A stretch of DNA of 64,000 nt from Petaurus breviceps papuanus. Its lineage: Eukaryota; Chordata; Mammalia; Diprotodontia; Petauridae. The position numbers and the translations under genes were made by a program. The notes under the pieces are model-generated. The model had not been told where the DNA came from and did no database searches. It was given only the letters and a program-made list of their open reading frames with translations. The DNA lies in contig JAMXIF010000032.1 of assembly GCA_028583685.1 (NCBI GenBank), positions 4,552,986-4,616,985 of the forward strand, written 5' to 3'. Below, one piece after another: positions 32,106 through 42,059 of this stretch (positions are counted from its first letter, which is position 1; each line of letters opens with the position of its first letter).

Positions 32106-32915
32106 ATCTGATATTTCTTGTACATTGTGTGTATATGTATAATTACGTACATATGCACATACAAGGTTGTTGTATATGTTTACAAATATATGCATGCAAC
32201 TCTGTGTGTATATGTATAATATACAGATATGTTCTCTGTTTTATATATGTGTGTATAAACATATTATATACACAGGTATGCCTATGTACATAATACACAC
32301 ATATGTACACACAATATGCTTATGCATATATAGTATACCTGTATACACAATACACATGCATGTGTAAAAAGATGTGTACACACAGAGATACATGCATGTA
32401 TGTATATGCATATAGCTATATACCCAATACACATACATGTGTACACAACTGTATGTACACATACACATATACATATACCTATATACACAGCACATGTGCA
32501 CATGTATACACATATGCATACATATATGATATAGCTGTATATAAGACACATACATGTGTGCAAAGATGTATACACATATATCTGTATATGCATGTACCTG
32601 TATACATGATACATCTACATGTGTATACGCACATGTATGTATTCCTGTAGACACAACACATATGTGCACACACATGTGTGTGCACATATAATGTGATATG
32701 CACTATATATGCGTGTGTGCAAAGATGTATACACATACATGCATGTATATATATACCTATGTAGCCAATACACATACATGTGTACACACATTGAGTATAC
32801 ATACACATATATCTATGTATAGCTATATACACAATACATGTATATACAGACATATATATGGATATCTATGTACATAATACCTATACACATGTACATATGC
32901 ACACATACATACTCT
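32106..32915. repeat. Alternating purine/pyrimidine minisatellite
   Basis: About 800 bp of 'tatata', 'cacaca', 'tgtgtg' and 'catg' steps. A recurring word 'acacatacatgtgtac' sits at 32428, 32769 and variants near 32351, 32545 and 32608, with spacing of roughly 45-85 bp. Cys/Tyr/Ile/His/Met-rich open frames up to 148 codons exist on both strands and are artefacts. Confidence 0.92.
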
Positions 32916-33179
32916 TCCCTATACTATCTAGGCATTATAACTTGGAATTTGGTAACAATATAGTGAATACATGGTCTTAGAGTGTATAACATCCCAGAGA
33001 CAACACTTTGAAGCAAGGGTCCAAGCCTGAATGACTGAGAAGAGAGTTTAACTCAGGACTGACTGAGATGTCTAACCTATTCTTGAATCAAGTGAAAGCT
33101 TGGGAGTGACAGGTCCTGGGTGCAGATCTAGTACTCTTTGGGCTACTACAACAACATGAGACTTTTCCTACCAATCCCC

Positions 33180-33600
33180 CAGAAGTTGTCATTTCCTCTC
33201 CTGTCTCACTCCCTCCCTTCTGTGAGGAAAAAGCTCAACTTGTTTATGCAAATTTGCTTAAGACGAACAGTGGGGCCGGTATCTCTGGGGAAGTGTTCAA
33301 AGCGGTGACGGGGGATTTCGTGGCATCTGGGATGGTTACCATTCCCAGCAGGCCCCTTTGTGTCATGTTTCTCCCTGAAGCAAGTTTTTATGGTGAAATT
33401 AAAGCCTCAGAAGAGAGGTGAATAATGAATGGGCCTTTAAATATGGGAGCCTGCACACAGCCAGAACTGGCAAAGAGAAATCCTTTTATATTCCCCTGCC
33501 GCTCCCTCCACCATTGATCTTTATTGATTTAGGAACAAACTATTTGGACAGGAATCCCATTTTCTTACTCATTAGAGAGAGTAGGAGAAGGCTGAATTTG
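33180..33600. promoter_or_regulatory. Candidate conserved non-coding island
   Basis: Repeat-free, GC-balanced stretch with an octamer-like 'tatgcaaat' at 33245-33253, a SOX-like 'cctttgtgtc' near 33355 and an A/T core 'ttaaatatggg' near 33440. Resembles an enhancer in texture. No expression or conservation evidence is available from the sequence alone. Confidence 0.3.
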
Positions 33601-33784
33601 ACCCAAATGTTCATAGGCATTTGTGTGCATACATAGCAGATGTGCACATGAGCATATAACCTGCCAAAATCATTCTGTAACCTGGCTAATCCTAGCTGTA
33701 TCAAGGGAGAGGGCCCTTGGCACCTTGCTTCTATGACCTCTCAGTGAGGACCAGAGCAGCAAGTATCCTCAGGAGCGCAATTTA

Positions 33785-33935
33785 ATCATACCATCATAGA
33801 TTTATATTTCAGAGTGGTTATGTAGTTCTAGTACAATTCTCTCATTTTACAAATAGGGAAACTGAGGCCCTAGTGAGAGGCAAAACCAAGATTCAAGCCC
33901 AGGTTCTATAAACCTAAATCCTTGTTGAATATTTT
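33785..33935 (-). repeat. MIR/Ther-2-like SINE
   Basis: 'accatcatagatttatattt', 'ctcattttacaaatagggaa', 'actgaggccctagtgagagg' and 'attcaagcccaggttctata' in antisense order. Confidence 0.8.
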
Positions 33936-34044
33936 TCTCTTTGAAATCAAGATTAACCAAATTATAGACTGGCTCTTAAAGGTTTCAGTACAAACCTTCC
34001 TATGTTCTCATGAATACTGAGAGTACCTACACAGTAATCATAAA

Positions 34045-34205
34045 ATGAAAAAGACAAAACATCAGAGCTGGAAGGAACCTTTAAACAACAGTGAGAGCAC
34101 AAAGTATAGAATGTCAGAATTGGGAGCACTGGAAAGGACTCTTGCGATGACTTAGTCCAACCCTTGATTGTTCTGAAAAGAAAACCGAGGCAAAAACTTT
34201 CTAGC
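34045..34205 (-). repeat. Tandem Ther-2-like SINE fragments
   Basis: Two 'cagagctggaaggaac/tcagaattgggagcac' starts lie about 60 bp apart, followed by 'gacttagtccaacccttgat' and 'aaaccgaggca'. Two overlapping 3' pieces of one family, both eroded. Confidence 0.6.
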
Positions 34206-34389
34206 AATTAGAGCTATACAAATGTGGAATGGGCTGGCTTTGAAGATGTTGGACCCACACGCATGGTCTCTCAATGAGGTCAATTCATGTTCAGGTCCTC
34301 ATTGGACTAGATTCCATCTGGGAATACAAATTGGGTTTGATGTAGAGAAAGACTTCCTAAAAAATGGAGCTCTCCCAAAGTAGAAGGCG

Positions 34390-34560
34390 CTGCTTTAATC
34401 AACAAGTATTACTGAACACCTATTAAGTACTCAGCCCTGTGATGGGTATTGTTGTGGATACAGAAGTTTAAGATGTAGTCTCTTCCCTCTAAAAGTTTAT
34501 AATCTAGTTAGAAAGAAACAATCTACACATACAAAACAATTAGCAAACAGTAGAAGATGC
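34390..34560 (-). repeat. Antisense L2 3' end
   Basis: 'caacaagtattactgaacac', 'cctattaagtactcagccct' and 'aaagtttataatctagttag' in order. Confidence 0.7.
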
Positions 34561-35977
34561 ACAAAAGTCAGATTAATCATGTTGGAAGAGACCACTAATT
34601 CAGGCATTGAGGTAGATAGAGTACTAAACATAGACTCAGGAAGGCTTGAATTCAAATTTAGCCTCAAAATATTTACTAACTATGTGACCTTGTCAAATAG
34701 GTCACCTAGGTGGCACAGTGGATAGAGTACTGAGCTTGGAATCAGGAAGACTCATCTTCCTGAGTTCAAATCTGGTCTCAGACATTATTTACTACCTGTC
34801 TGACCCTGGACAAGTCACTTAACCCTGTTTGCTTCAGTTTTTTATCAGTAAAATGAGATGGAGAAGGAAATGGCAAATCATTCTAGTATATTTGCCAAGA
34901 AAGCCTCAAAATAGGGTCACAAAGAATTAGACATGATTGAAAACACCCAACAAGAAAGCAGAGCCAAGATGGCAGAGTAAAAGCAGGGACTTGTGTGAGC
35001 TCTCCTCCAAACCCCTCCAAATACCTGTAAAAAAATGACTCTAAACAAATTTCTAGAGCTGCATGATCCACAAAATGATGGAGTGAAATAAATTTGCAGC
35101 CCAAGACAGCCTGGAAGGTCAACAGGAAGGTTCTATTGCACCAGGCTAGGAGCAGAGCACAGTCCAGCATGGGTCACAGCAGCATAGATGAGACTGGAGC
35201 AGATCTCAGGGGATTGAATCACTGGCAGCTATGACAGTTTCCAGACTTTTCAGCACACAAATGCCAAAGACAGTATAGAAGGTCAGTGGGAAGACTGTCG
35301 GATTTCGATGAGAAAGGAGCTCAGTTTGGCCCCAGGACCAGGGTAGCAGAGGTGGTAGCAGTGGCATCAGCAGCAATGGTAATTAATTCTGGAGCTCCCG
35401 GCCCAGAGACAGTGTGGGGATTGAGTGACTGATCAGAGGGCACATGCATGGATCTCTTTGCCGGCACTGAGGTAGGATTCTCTTGCTTTGCCCTGCTTGG
35501 ATCTGGGTCACAGTCCTTGATGATAGTCCTGGGCTGAGAAGAAGTGCTGTCACAGTGGAACTTGTGGTGCAGTAGACTGAGAGAATCCTCACAGTTCCAA
35601 GGCAGAAAAGAGTGCTTGTGGTCACTCACAGACCAGAGCACAGGCCAGGAGAGGAATAAACACCTCTCCTTTGATCATACCACCTTGGAAGAACTGAGAA
35701 TTTATAGGCCCCTAGAAATATCTCTGAAAACAGCTACACAAAACCCCTGAAGCTTGGGACAGTATACCCACACCCACACCCACTGGAAGCAGAATCCTAC
35801 CCTGACAAACAGTTAGAAAGTCAAGTATTTGACTGGGAAAATGAGCAAACAGCATAAAAGACTCAAAGGATAGAAACTTACTTTGGTGACAAAGAACATC
35901 AAAACACACAACCAGAAGATAACAAAGTCAAAGCTCCTACATCAAAAACCTCCAAGAAAAATATAAACTGGTCACAA

Positions 35978-36945
35978 ATGATGCAAGAGCTCAAAAAGGA
36001 TTTTGAAAATCAAGTAAGAGAAGTAGAGGGAAAAAATGGGAAGAGAAATGAGAGTAATGGAAGAAAATCATGAAAAATTGTCAGACCCAAAAAGTACTAA
36101 AGAAAGTAACATCTTAAAAAATAGACCAACTCAAATGACAAAAGAGGTCCAAAAAGTCAATGAGGAGAAGAACACCTTAAAAATCAGAATCAGCCAAATG
36201 GAAATGGTAATCCAAAAGCTCACTGAAGAAAACAATTCCTTAAATATTAGAATGAAGCAAATGGAAGCTAAGGACTATGAGAAATCAAGAAATTATAAAA
36301 CACAACCAAAAGAATGAAAAAAAAATAGAAGACAACATGAAATATCTCATTAGAAAAATCATTGACCTGGAAAATAGATTTAGGAGAGAGAATTTTAAAA
36401 TTATTGGACTACCTGAAAGTCATGATCAAAAAAGGAGCCTAGATATCTTTCAGGAAATTAAGAAGAAAAACTGCCCTGATATTCTAGAACCGGGGGGGGG
36501 GGGGATAGAAATTGAAAGAAACCATATTTTGAAAGAGATCCCAAAAGGAAAACTCCTAGGAATATTGTAGCCCAATTCCAGAGCTCCTAAGTCAAAGAGA
36601 AAATGTTGTAGGCGGTTAGAAAGAAACAATTTGAGTATTGTGGACACACAATCAACATAACACAAGATCTAACAGCTTCTACATTAAGGGATCAGAGGAC
36701 TTGGAATACAATATTCTGGTGGTCAAAGGAGCTAGGATTAAAACCAAGAATCACCTACCCAGCAAAACTGAGTATAATACATCAGGCGGAAAAATGGATA
36801 TTCAATGAAAAAAAGTAATTTCAGGCATTCTTGTTGAAAAGACCAGAGCTGAATAGAAAATTTGATTTTCAAATTCAAAAATCAAGTGAAGTATGGAAAG
36901 GTAAACAAGAAAGAGAAATCATAAGGGACTTATTAAAGTTGAACT
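35978..36945 (+). pseudogene. Decayed HAL1 ORF1 (L1 ORF1p-like RNA-binding protein)
   Basis: L1 ORF1p forms trimers that bind element RNA. Domain order is visible: a Glu/Lys-rich heptad coiled coil (pieces such as MEENHEKLSD and KLTEENNSLNIRMKQMEAK, 36055-36270), the RRM entry 'NFKIIGLPESHD' (36391-36426) and the C-terminal domain 'LGLKPRITYPAKLSI' near 36730-36775. The frame shifts near 36025 (A-run), about 36300 and at the G-run 36491-36504, and stops occur after 36570. The start at 35978 (ATGATG) is the first Met in line with the coiled coil. It cannot make a full protein. Confidence 0.85.
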
Positions 36946-36974
36946 GTTTACATTACTACATGGAAAGATGATAT

Positions 36975-37125
36975 TTGTAACTCATGAAATTGTAACCTTT
37001 TTCAGTATTAGGGTAGGGAATATACACACACATGTATGTGTATATGTATATGTAGTATATGTATGTGTATATGTATATGTATATTCCCTACCCTAATACC
37101 GAGAAAGGTCTCATGAGTTTTATAT
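36975..37125. repeat. Inverted repeat around a TATG array in the HAL1 3' UTR
   Basis: 'tattagggtagggaatatac' (about 37006-37025) is inverted at about 37079-37098, and similarity extends outwards ('aactcatga', 'cctttttcagta' against 'tctcatgagtt', 'ccgagaaagg'), giving arms near 45 bp around about 55 bp of 'tgtatatg' repeats. A hairpin-forming duplication. Confidence 0.85.
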
Positions 37126-37128
37126 GTG

Positions 37129-37159
<31 letters not shown>

Positions 37160-37205
37160 ATCTATATGTATGTGTGTATATATATGTACGTACATATATA
37201 TGTAC
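37020..37205. repeat. (TATATG)n/(TG)n simple repeat
   Basis: 'tgtatatgtatatg' and 'tatatatatata' units with a short interruption by the inverted arm. The 65-codon Tyr/Met/Val/Cys frame here is an artefact. Confidence 0.9.
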
Positions 37206-38129
37206 AGAGAGAAAGAGAGAGATAGGGCACAGGATAAGTTGAATATGATGGGATGATATCTAAAAAGTAAAATTAAGGTGTCAGAGAGGAATATATTGGG
37301 AGAAAGAGAAAGGGAGAGACAGAATGGGGTAAATTATAAAAGGGGCAAGAGAAAGCTTTTACAATGGAGAGGAAAAGGGGGAAGGTGAGAGGGAATGAGG
37401 GAACTTTATTCTCAATGGATTTGGCTTAAAGAAGGAATAATATACACACTCAGTTGGGTATCTTACCCTACAAGAAAGTAGGGGAAGGGGATAAGACAGG
37501 ATGATAGAAGGAGGGCAGATGGGGGGAGGGTCTATTAGGAAACAAACACTTTTGAAAAGAGAGGTTCAAAGGAAAGAAGAGAATAAATGGGGGAGGGATA
37601 GGATGGAGGGAAATACAGTCAATCTTTCACAACATGATATATGGAAGTGTTTTACATAACTACACATATATAACCTATATTGAATTATTTGCCTTCTCAA
37701 TGAGGATGGGTGGGAAGGGAAGAAGGGAGAGAATTTGGAATTCAAAATTTTGAAAATAAATGGGGTATAGAAATCTATCTTGTCCTACAAAGGTGATGGA
37801 GGGAGGGGGTGTGCAGACTCGGGGAAGGGGTAATCAATATGCATTCCATCTTGGGGTGGGGGAGTGGAGAGATGGGGAGAAAATTTGGAAGTCAAAATCT
37901 TGTGGAAATGAAAGTCAAAGACTAAAATAAATATATTCATTTTTTTAAACCCTCAAAAAAAAAAAACACCCAACAATAAAAAAGTCACTTAAACTCTAAA
38001 GCACCAGTGTTCTTATCTGTAAGATAGGAATAATAATAGCACCTACTTCACAGGGTTATTGTCAGAACTAAATGAGAAAACAAACCTTAAAGTGACATAA
38101 ATTCTAGCTATTATCTAACCCCTTCATAA

Positions 38130-38300
38130 TATAGAAGATTCAATTCAATAAACATTAAGTGCCTGCAGGCACTGTGGTAAGTGGGAGTGCAAATAAGAAA
38201 AAGAAAGACAGTATCTGCCCTCTAGGAGATTACAATCTAATGGGAGAGGACAACATACAAATGGAAACTGGAAAGTGGGAAAGGGGTAGATACCAAGTGG
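38130..38300 (-). repeat. Antisense L2 3' end
   Basis: 'caataaacattaagtgcctg', 'cagtatctgccctctaggag' and 'attacaatctaatgggagag' in order. Confidence 0.75.
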
Positions 38301-38989
38301 GGAGATCTTGCTCCATGGAATTGAAACCATACAGAACTGTGGGTGGAGGGTAGAATGAGTTAAGAAGTCCAGTTCCTGCCCCCTATAAAAGGGAGCACTG
38401 GGAGAAACTGAGTTAATTATTTTATTTTAGTCCAGGACACCTGAATCCCAGATCAGTATTCTTGTCACTATATTACCTTGTATAAGTACTACTCTGAGAG
38501 GTTCCCAAACACTATGCCAGGGGTACACAAGGTCTAAGAAAGTCCTACAAGCAAGTCCAGTGGCACACTATGTGTCTGCCATCAGAGGACCGGCCTAAAT
38601 AAATTCAGAAACACATCACTATGTAGGCCAGAGGGTGGTGAATTTTTGAGTTGCAGCAACTCTCAAAGGCTATTTAATAAGTCATATGAAGTTTGAAAGC
38701 TGTACAGGCAGAGGAAGGACACTGGTGAAGCCATGAATTCATGTAGTTTCCAAATAAATACAATTCTCTAATACAGAATATAAGCACTAAGAGACATAAG
38801 GAAAAACTGGAAAACATTTGTTGGCAAAGGTGGGATTTGAATGACTCAAAAAGATGGGCAGTACTAGAAAAGGCAAAGCAGAGACTCCAGATCAGAAGGT
38901 ATGGGGACAAACATAAACATGACTTTTCTGGGAACAGTGAGGAGATGAACCTGATGAGAGGAAAGAGTGTACATAAGAAACAATAAGAG
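38301..38989. other. Mostly unassigned; possible antisense L2-like body
   Basis: A 119-codon minus frame (38674-39033) covers much of it and has no domain. 38380-38480 has weak SINE words. Nothing supports a gene. Confidence 0.4.
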
Positions 38990-39095
38990 ATAAGGTTAAT
39001 GTAAACTCCCTGAGGACAAGGACTATGTTTCATTTCATATTTGTAATCTCAGTGTCTTGCACAGAAGAGACATTTAAACAAATGTTTGTTGGTCT
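38990..39095 (+). repeat. L2 3' end
   Basis: 'aaactccctgaggacaagga', 'ctcagtgtcttgcacagaag' and 'catttaaacaaatgtttgtt' mark the L2 terminus. Confidence 0.78.
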
Positions 39096-39114
39096 GGTTT
39101 GAGGGAGACAGGGG

Positions 39115-39500
39115 CATACAGTGGAAAGAACATTGGATTTGGAATGAGATGGCCTTATTTTGAATCCCATCTTTGACACTTACTACCTATATAACCCTGG
39201 GCAATCATTTAGCTTCTCTGGGCTACTGTTCCTCATATCTGTAAAATGTGGGACTAGATTAGTGGGGTCAAATTCCAAAGGAAATGGATCCCTTCTGGTT
39301 TCATATTGACTTAGAAAACCACAAATTACAATTATCATGGTTGTACTATGTTTTGATTTATTTTGTTCAACATTTCCCAATTATATCTTAATCCTGTTCC
39401 AGCCATATTCCTTTTGGGTCTGAGTTTAACTCCTCTGATAAATGACGATATAGGTCGAACTAAATGTCTTTTCCAGCTCTAAATCTGTGATTCTGTGGAT
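39115..39500 (+). repeat. Ther-2-like SINE split by a hAT MITE
   Basis: Left part to 39259 ('gaacattggatttggaatga', 'gtaaaatgtgggactagatt'), right part from about 39440 ('aactaaatgtcttttccagc', 'tctaaatctgtgattctgtg'). Confidence 0.82.
39260..39438 (-). mobile_element. hAT-type MITE ('caggagtcaaactc' ends)
   Basis: Ends 'gtggggtcaaattc' and 'gagtttaactcctctg' are inverted copies. The body 'cattgacttag/aaaaccacaaattacaatt' is the complement of the copy at 43491 ('atgttaatatatggttt'). No transposase. Confidence 0.65.
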
Positions 39501-40199
39501 AAGACTGAATAACTAGGGTGAAACAAGATTGCAGAAGCTAGGAAGAGTCCAGCTTTGGTTTTAGAGGTAGGAGAGAGGCATTGAAGTATTATGAGCAGGA
39601 GACAATCTGGGCAGCAATACACAGCATGGATGAGAGAGTTGTGGATTGACAGATACAGCAGAAAGTCAAGGGAACAAAGCAGTCTACAGTTTTAGTGAGG
39701 ACTACATTGAAGTCCCTGATCACAAAGACCATCCCAGAAAGGGAATCAGGTATAGCCAGAGGGGGGGGGGGGGGGGAAGGGGGGGGGGGGGCAAGGGATA
39801 AATCAAGGAAAAAAAAAAAGGAAGGGTGAAATAGAGTAGGTGTAGAAAAAAAAATGAAATGGCAAAAAAAAAAAGAAGAGAAGGGGAGGGGGGGGGGGGT
39901 GGGGGGGGGGGGGGGGGGGGTCAAGTGATTGGAAGTCCCAGTGATAGTCCAGAAGCCAATCAAATGGGGATGAAAAGTAAGAAAGGTGTCACATAAGAAG
40001 TTTATGGTCAAAGGGAACAGCATCAAGTTGAAGTTTTCAGAGGAAAAACAGTATTCCCTGATAAGAAGGAAAACACACATACACACACATACATAGACAC
40101 ATGGATCTTTTCATCTTCTCCCTTTCCTATGTGTATCTGAAAAGAACAAATGATGCCTACTCAGGAAAGATGCAGTCTGAAGAATGAGGCAGGTGACTT
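39501..40199. other. Unassigned; contains G-run cluster
   Basis: Apart from the G runs, 39510-39720 and 39925-40060 share words with the long antisense L2-like family ('tttatggtcaaagggaacag') but are too diverged to assign. The 165-codon Pro-rich minus frame is produced by the G runs. Confidence 0.4.
39760..39920 (+). repeat. G-run cluster with A-rich spacers
   Basis: Long uninterrupted G runs near 39760-39776, 39779-39791, 39888-39899 and 39901-39920, separated by A-rich sequence at 39800-39880. It could fold as G-quadruplexes. Run lengths in an assembly are often unreliable. Confidence 0.85.
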
Positions 40200-40455
40200 C
40201 TGATTGTTGTTCCTAAGTTAGTTTGTCATGTCCAGCTCTTCATGACCCCATTTGGGTGTTTTCATGGTAAAGATACTGGAGTGGTTTGCCATTTCTTTCT
40301 CCACCTTATTTTACAGATGAGGAAACTGAGGCCAACAGGGTTAAGTGACTTGCCCAGAGTCACAGTGCTAATAAGAATCTGAGGTTACATTTTAACTCAG
40401 GTCCTCCTGACTCCGGGTCCAACCCTCCATCCACTGTGTCACCTAACTGCCCCCC
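40200..40455 (-). repeat. MAR1-like SINE
   Basis: 'gttagtttgtcatgtccagc', 'gccatttctttctccacctt', 'cccagagtcacagtgctaat', 'tccatccactgtgtcaccta' in full antisense order. Flanks 'tgacttctgatt' and 'tgactgctgact' may be target duplications. Confidence 0.87.
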
Positions 40456-40714
40456 TGACTGCTGACTAATAGGGAGGAAAAGAAGAAGGGGAAAAAAGGA
40501 ACTCTCGGCAAGAAGGAAGAGAGGGAATCCAGGAGAGAAGGAGGACTTGAGGGTTTGAAAGTCTAACCTTGTATGGAGGAGAAGATACTAAAAGACTAAA
40601 GAATTTTAAGATTCATCCTTTCCTTGCCTGAGAAACTTGTGAATCATGCAATGAATTGGAATAGCATTATAGGGAACTGCAGAGAGATGGAGAGAACGAG
40701 GGGGAAATGTTAAA

Positions 40715-40880
40715 AAGGTCAAGTCAATAAACATGTATTAAGCACTTGCTATGTGTACTTACACTGTGCCAAGGACAGGAAATGCAAAGAAAGGCAACAG
40801 TCCCTGCCCTCAAGGAGCTCACATTCTAAGGAGAGAGGCAACATGAAAACAAATGTGTGCAGACAAGATGGACACAGGAT
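40715..40880 (-). repeat. Antisense L2 3' end
   Basis: 'caataaacatgtattaagca', 'cttgctatgtgtacttac', 'cctgccctcaaggagctcac' in order. Confidence 0.82.
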
Positions 40881-40920
40881 ACATGTTCTAGGCCTTGGGA
40901 GGAAAAAAACCTTTTACTAG

Positions 40921-41217
40921 GGGCGGCCAGGTGACACAGCGAGTAAGAGCACCGGCTCCAGTGCTGAGAAGACCTGGAGATCGAATCCCGGGCTCAGACA
41001 CTTAGCACCCACCCAGAAACACCTGGCCGTGTAACCTTGAGCAAGTTACTTAACCCCAATTGCTTAGAGGCAGCCAGGTGGCTCAGCGAGTAAACCTGCC
41101 CCAGTGTCAGGATAACCTGGGGATCAAATCTGGGCTCAGATACTTAGCACCACACCCAGAAAAAACTGGCCGTGTAACCTTGATTAAGTTACTTAACCCC
41201 GATTGCTTAAAAAAAAA
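40921..41217 (+). repeat. Dimeric tRNA-derived SINE
   Basis: Two head-to-tail copies (40921-41066 and 41067-41217) of a SINE related to WSINE1: each has 'gcagccaggtg/gcggccaggtg', 'gggctcagacacttagcac', 'ccgtgtaaccttga' and 'acttaacccc.attgctta'. Only the second has a poly(A) tail. One pair of 18-bp duplications 'aaaaaaaccttttactag' (40903-40920, 41218-41235) surrounds both, so the dimer integrated as one unit. Confidence 0.9.
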
Positions 41218-41243
41218 AAAAAAACCTTTTACTAGACCAGATG

Positions 41244-41501
41244 TCAACATGAAAATTGTTGCTGTTGTTATGTTTGCTCTTTGCTTTTGAAGAGGACCGT
41301 GGCATCAAGGAAACGATGACCTGACTTGCAGGTGACTTTGATTTGAGTGAGGGAGGACTGTGCAAGGTCACTGGCCTCACTTTCTCCTCCAAAGTCATCT
41401 CCTCCATCCAGTGACCAGATACTCATCAGGATGAGTGGAGATGATCATTTTCCTGATGCCACGGTCCTCTTCGAAAACAAAAGATAAATACAACCTGTGA
41501 T
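41244..41501 (-). repeat. SINE-like element with terminal inverted repeat
   Basis: 'cttttgaagaggaccgtggc' near 41292 is inverted as 'gccacggtcctcttcgaaaa' near 41459, with arms about 40 bp apart by roughly 140 bp. The middle ('gggaggactgtgcaaggtca', 'cctcactttctcctccaaag') is shared with 51692 and 59383. Duplications 'tagaccagatg' (41233-41243) and 'tagaccaagatg' (41502-41513) flank it. Confidence 0.8.
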
Positions 41502-41699
41502 TAGACCAAGATGCCTGAACGGGGACCCAGCCAGTTGGGCAACGCAGCTTGTCCTCTCCCTCTCGCTCTCCTCCTTCTCCTCTCCAAAGGAAGGTAAAAT
41601 TTGGTGGCCAGAAGCTGCCCATTTAACTTGGGGTTTACTGGCCAGATTCCTTCCTTCAATAGGAAAATAGTACAAGGGAGAAGTTCTATGACAGGAAAT

Positions 41700-41925
41700 T
41701 CCTGAGCTTTCATTATAGTGGAAGCAGTGTGGTTTAGTGGAAAGAGCCCTCTATCTCTGGAGTTAGAGGACCTGAGTTCAAATTCCATCTCTGCCATTTA
41801 CTACTTCGGGGATGTCAGGCGAGTCACTTAAACTCCTAGACCTTGGTTTTCTCAATGATAAAATCAGGAAGTTGCACTAGATGACCTCTCAGATCACCAT
41901 AAGGTCTAGTTCAGTGACCCTGGAA
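41700..41925 (+). repeat. MIR/Ther-2-like SINE
   Basis: 'agcagtgtggtttagtggaa', 'gacctgagttcaaattccat', 'gcgagtcacttaaactccta' and 'cactagatgacctctcagat' in full order. The minus frames of 75-98 codons at 41395-41797 overlap this and the preceding element and are not coding. Confidence 0.87.
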
Positions 41926-42059
41926 TCCTTCCCATTAAATTTGACAGATAATTGAAAAAGTAATGGGAATGCCCATAGCATGATAAAAGTAGAGCCCAAG
42001 GTCTCAGGGGTAAAATACTCGAGAGGCAGGATTTAAACCCAGGTCTTTTAACTCTAGAG

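Larger units (their letters stand above)
34954..37962 (+). mobile_element. Full-length HAL1 (half-L1, ORF1 only)
   Basis: Starts with the L1-type leader 'gcagagccaagatggcag' and ends in poly(A). Perfect 14-bp duplications 'aaaacacccaacaa' lie at 34940-34953 and 37963-37976. About 1.0 kb of 5' leader, a decayed ORF1 (35978-36945) and a 1.0-kb 3' UTR add up to 3.0 kb. No endonuclease or reverse transcriptase region is present, which is the HAL1 definition. The 3' UTR 'tataacctatattgaattat' resembles that of marsupial L1, suggesting L1 enzymes mobilised it. Confidence 0.93.
34706..37977 (+). repeat. MAR1-like SINE carrying HAL1 in its tail
   Basis: 'ctaggtggcacagtggatag', 'gacaagtcacttaaccctgt', 'gatggagaaggaaatggc', 'cacaaagaattagacatgat' form a full copy to 34953. 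Its 'aacaa' tail is duplicated by the HAL1, and the tail resumes at 37963-37977. Confidence 0.88.
34600..38115 (+). repeat. MIR host of the nested MAR1-HAL1 insertion
   Basis: Left half ends near 34705 ('ttactaactatgtgaccttg'), right half starts at 37978 ('aagtcacttaaactc', 'tgtaagataggaataataat', 'acttcacagggttattgtca'). Joined in order they form one plus-strand MIR. Left 'aaataggtcac' (34695-34705) and right 'aaaaaagtcac' (37978-37988) look like the duplication made by the MAR1 insertion. Confidence 0.82.

Noticed and set aside
32241-32853. Cys/Tyr/Met/His-rich frames up to 148 codons on both strands
   Set aside because: Alternating TA/CA/TG repeats lack stop codons by chance. Both strands and several frames are open, which is typical of a simple repeat.
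34954-37962. The plus HAL1 as a truncated ordinary L1
   Set aside because: Both the leader and the 3' UTR are present around ORF1 and the duplications are perfect. ORF2 is absent rather than cut off at one end.
39589-40086. 165-codon Pro-rich minus frame
   Set aside because: Its core is the reverse of the G-run cluster. No domain on either side.
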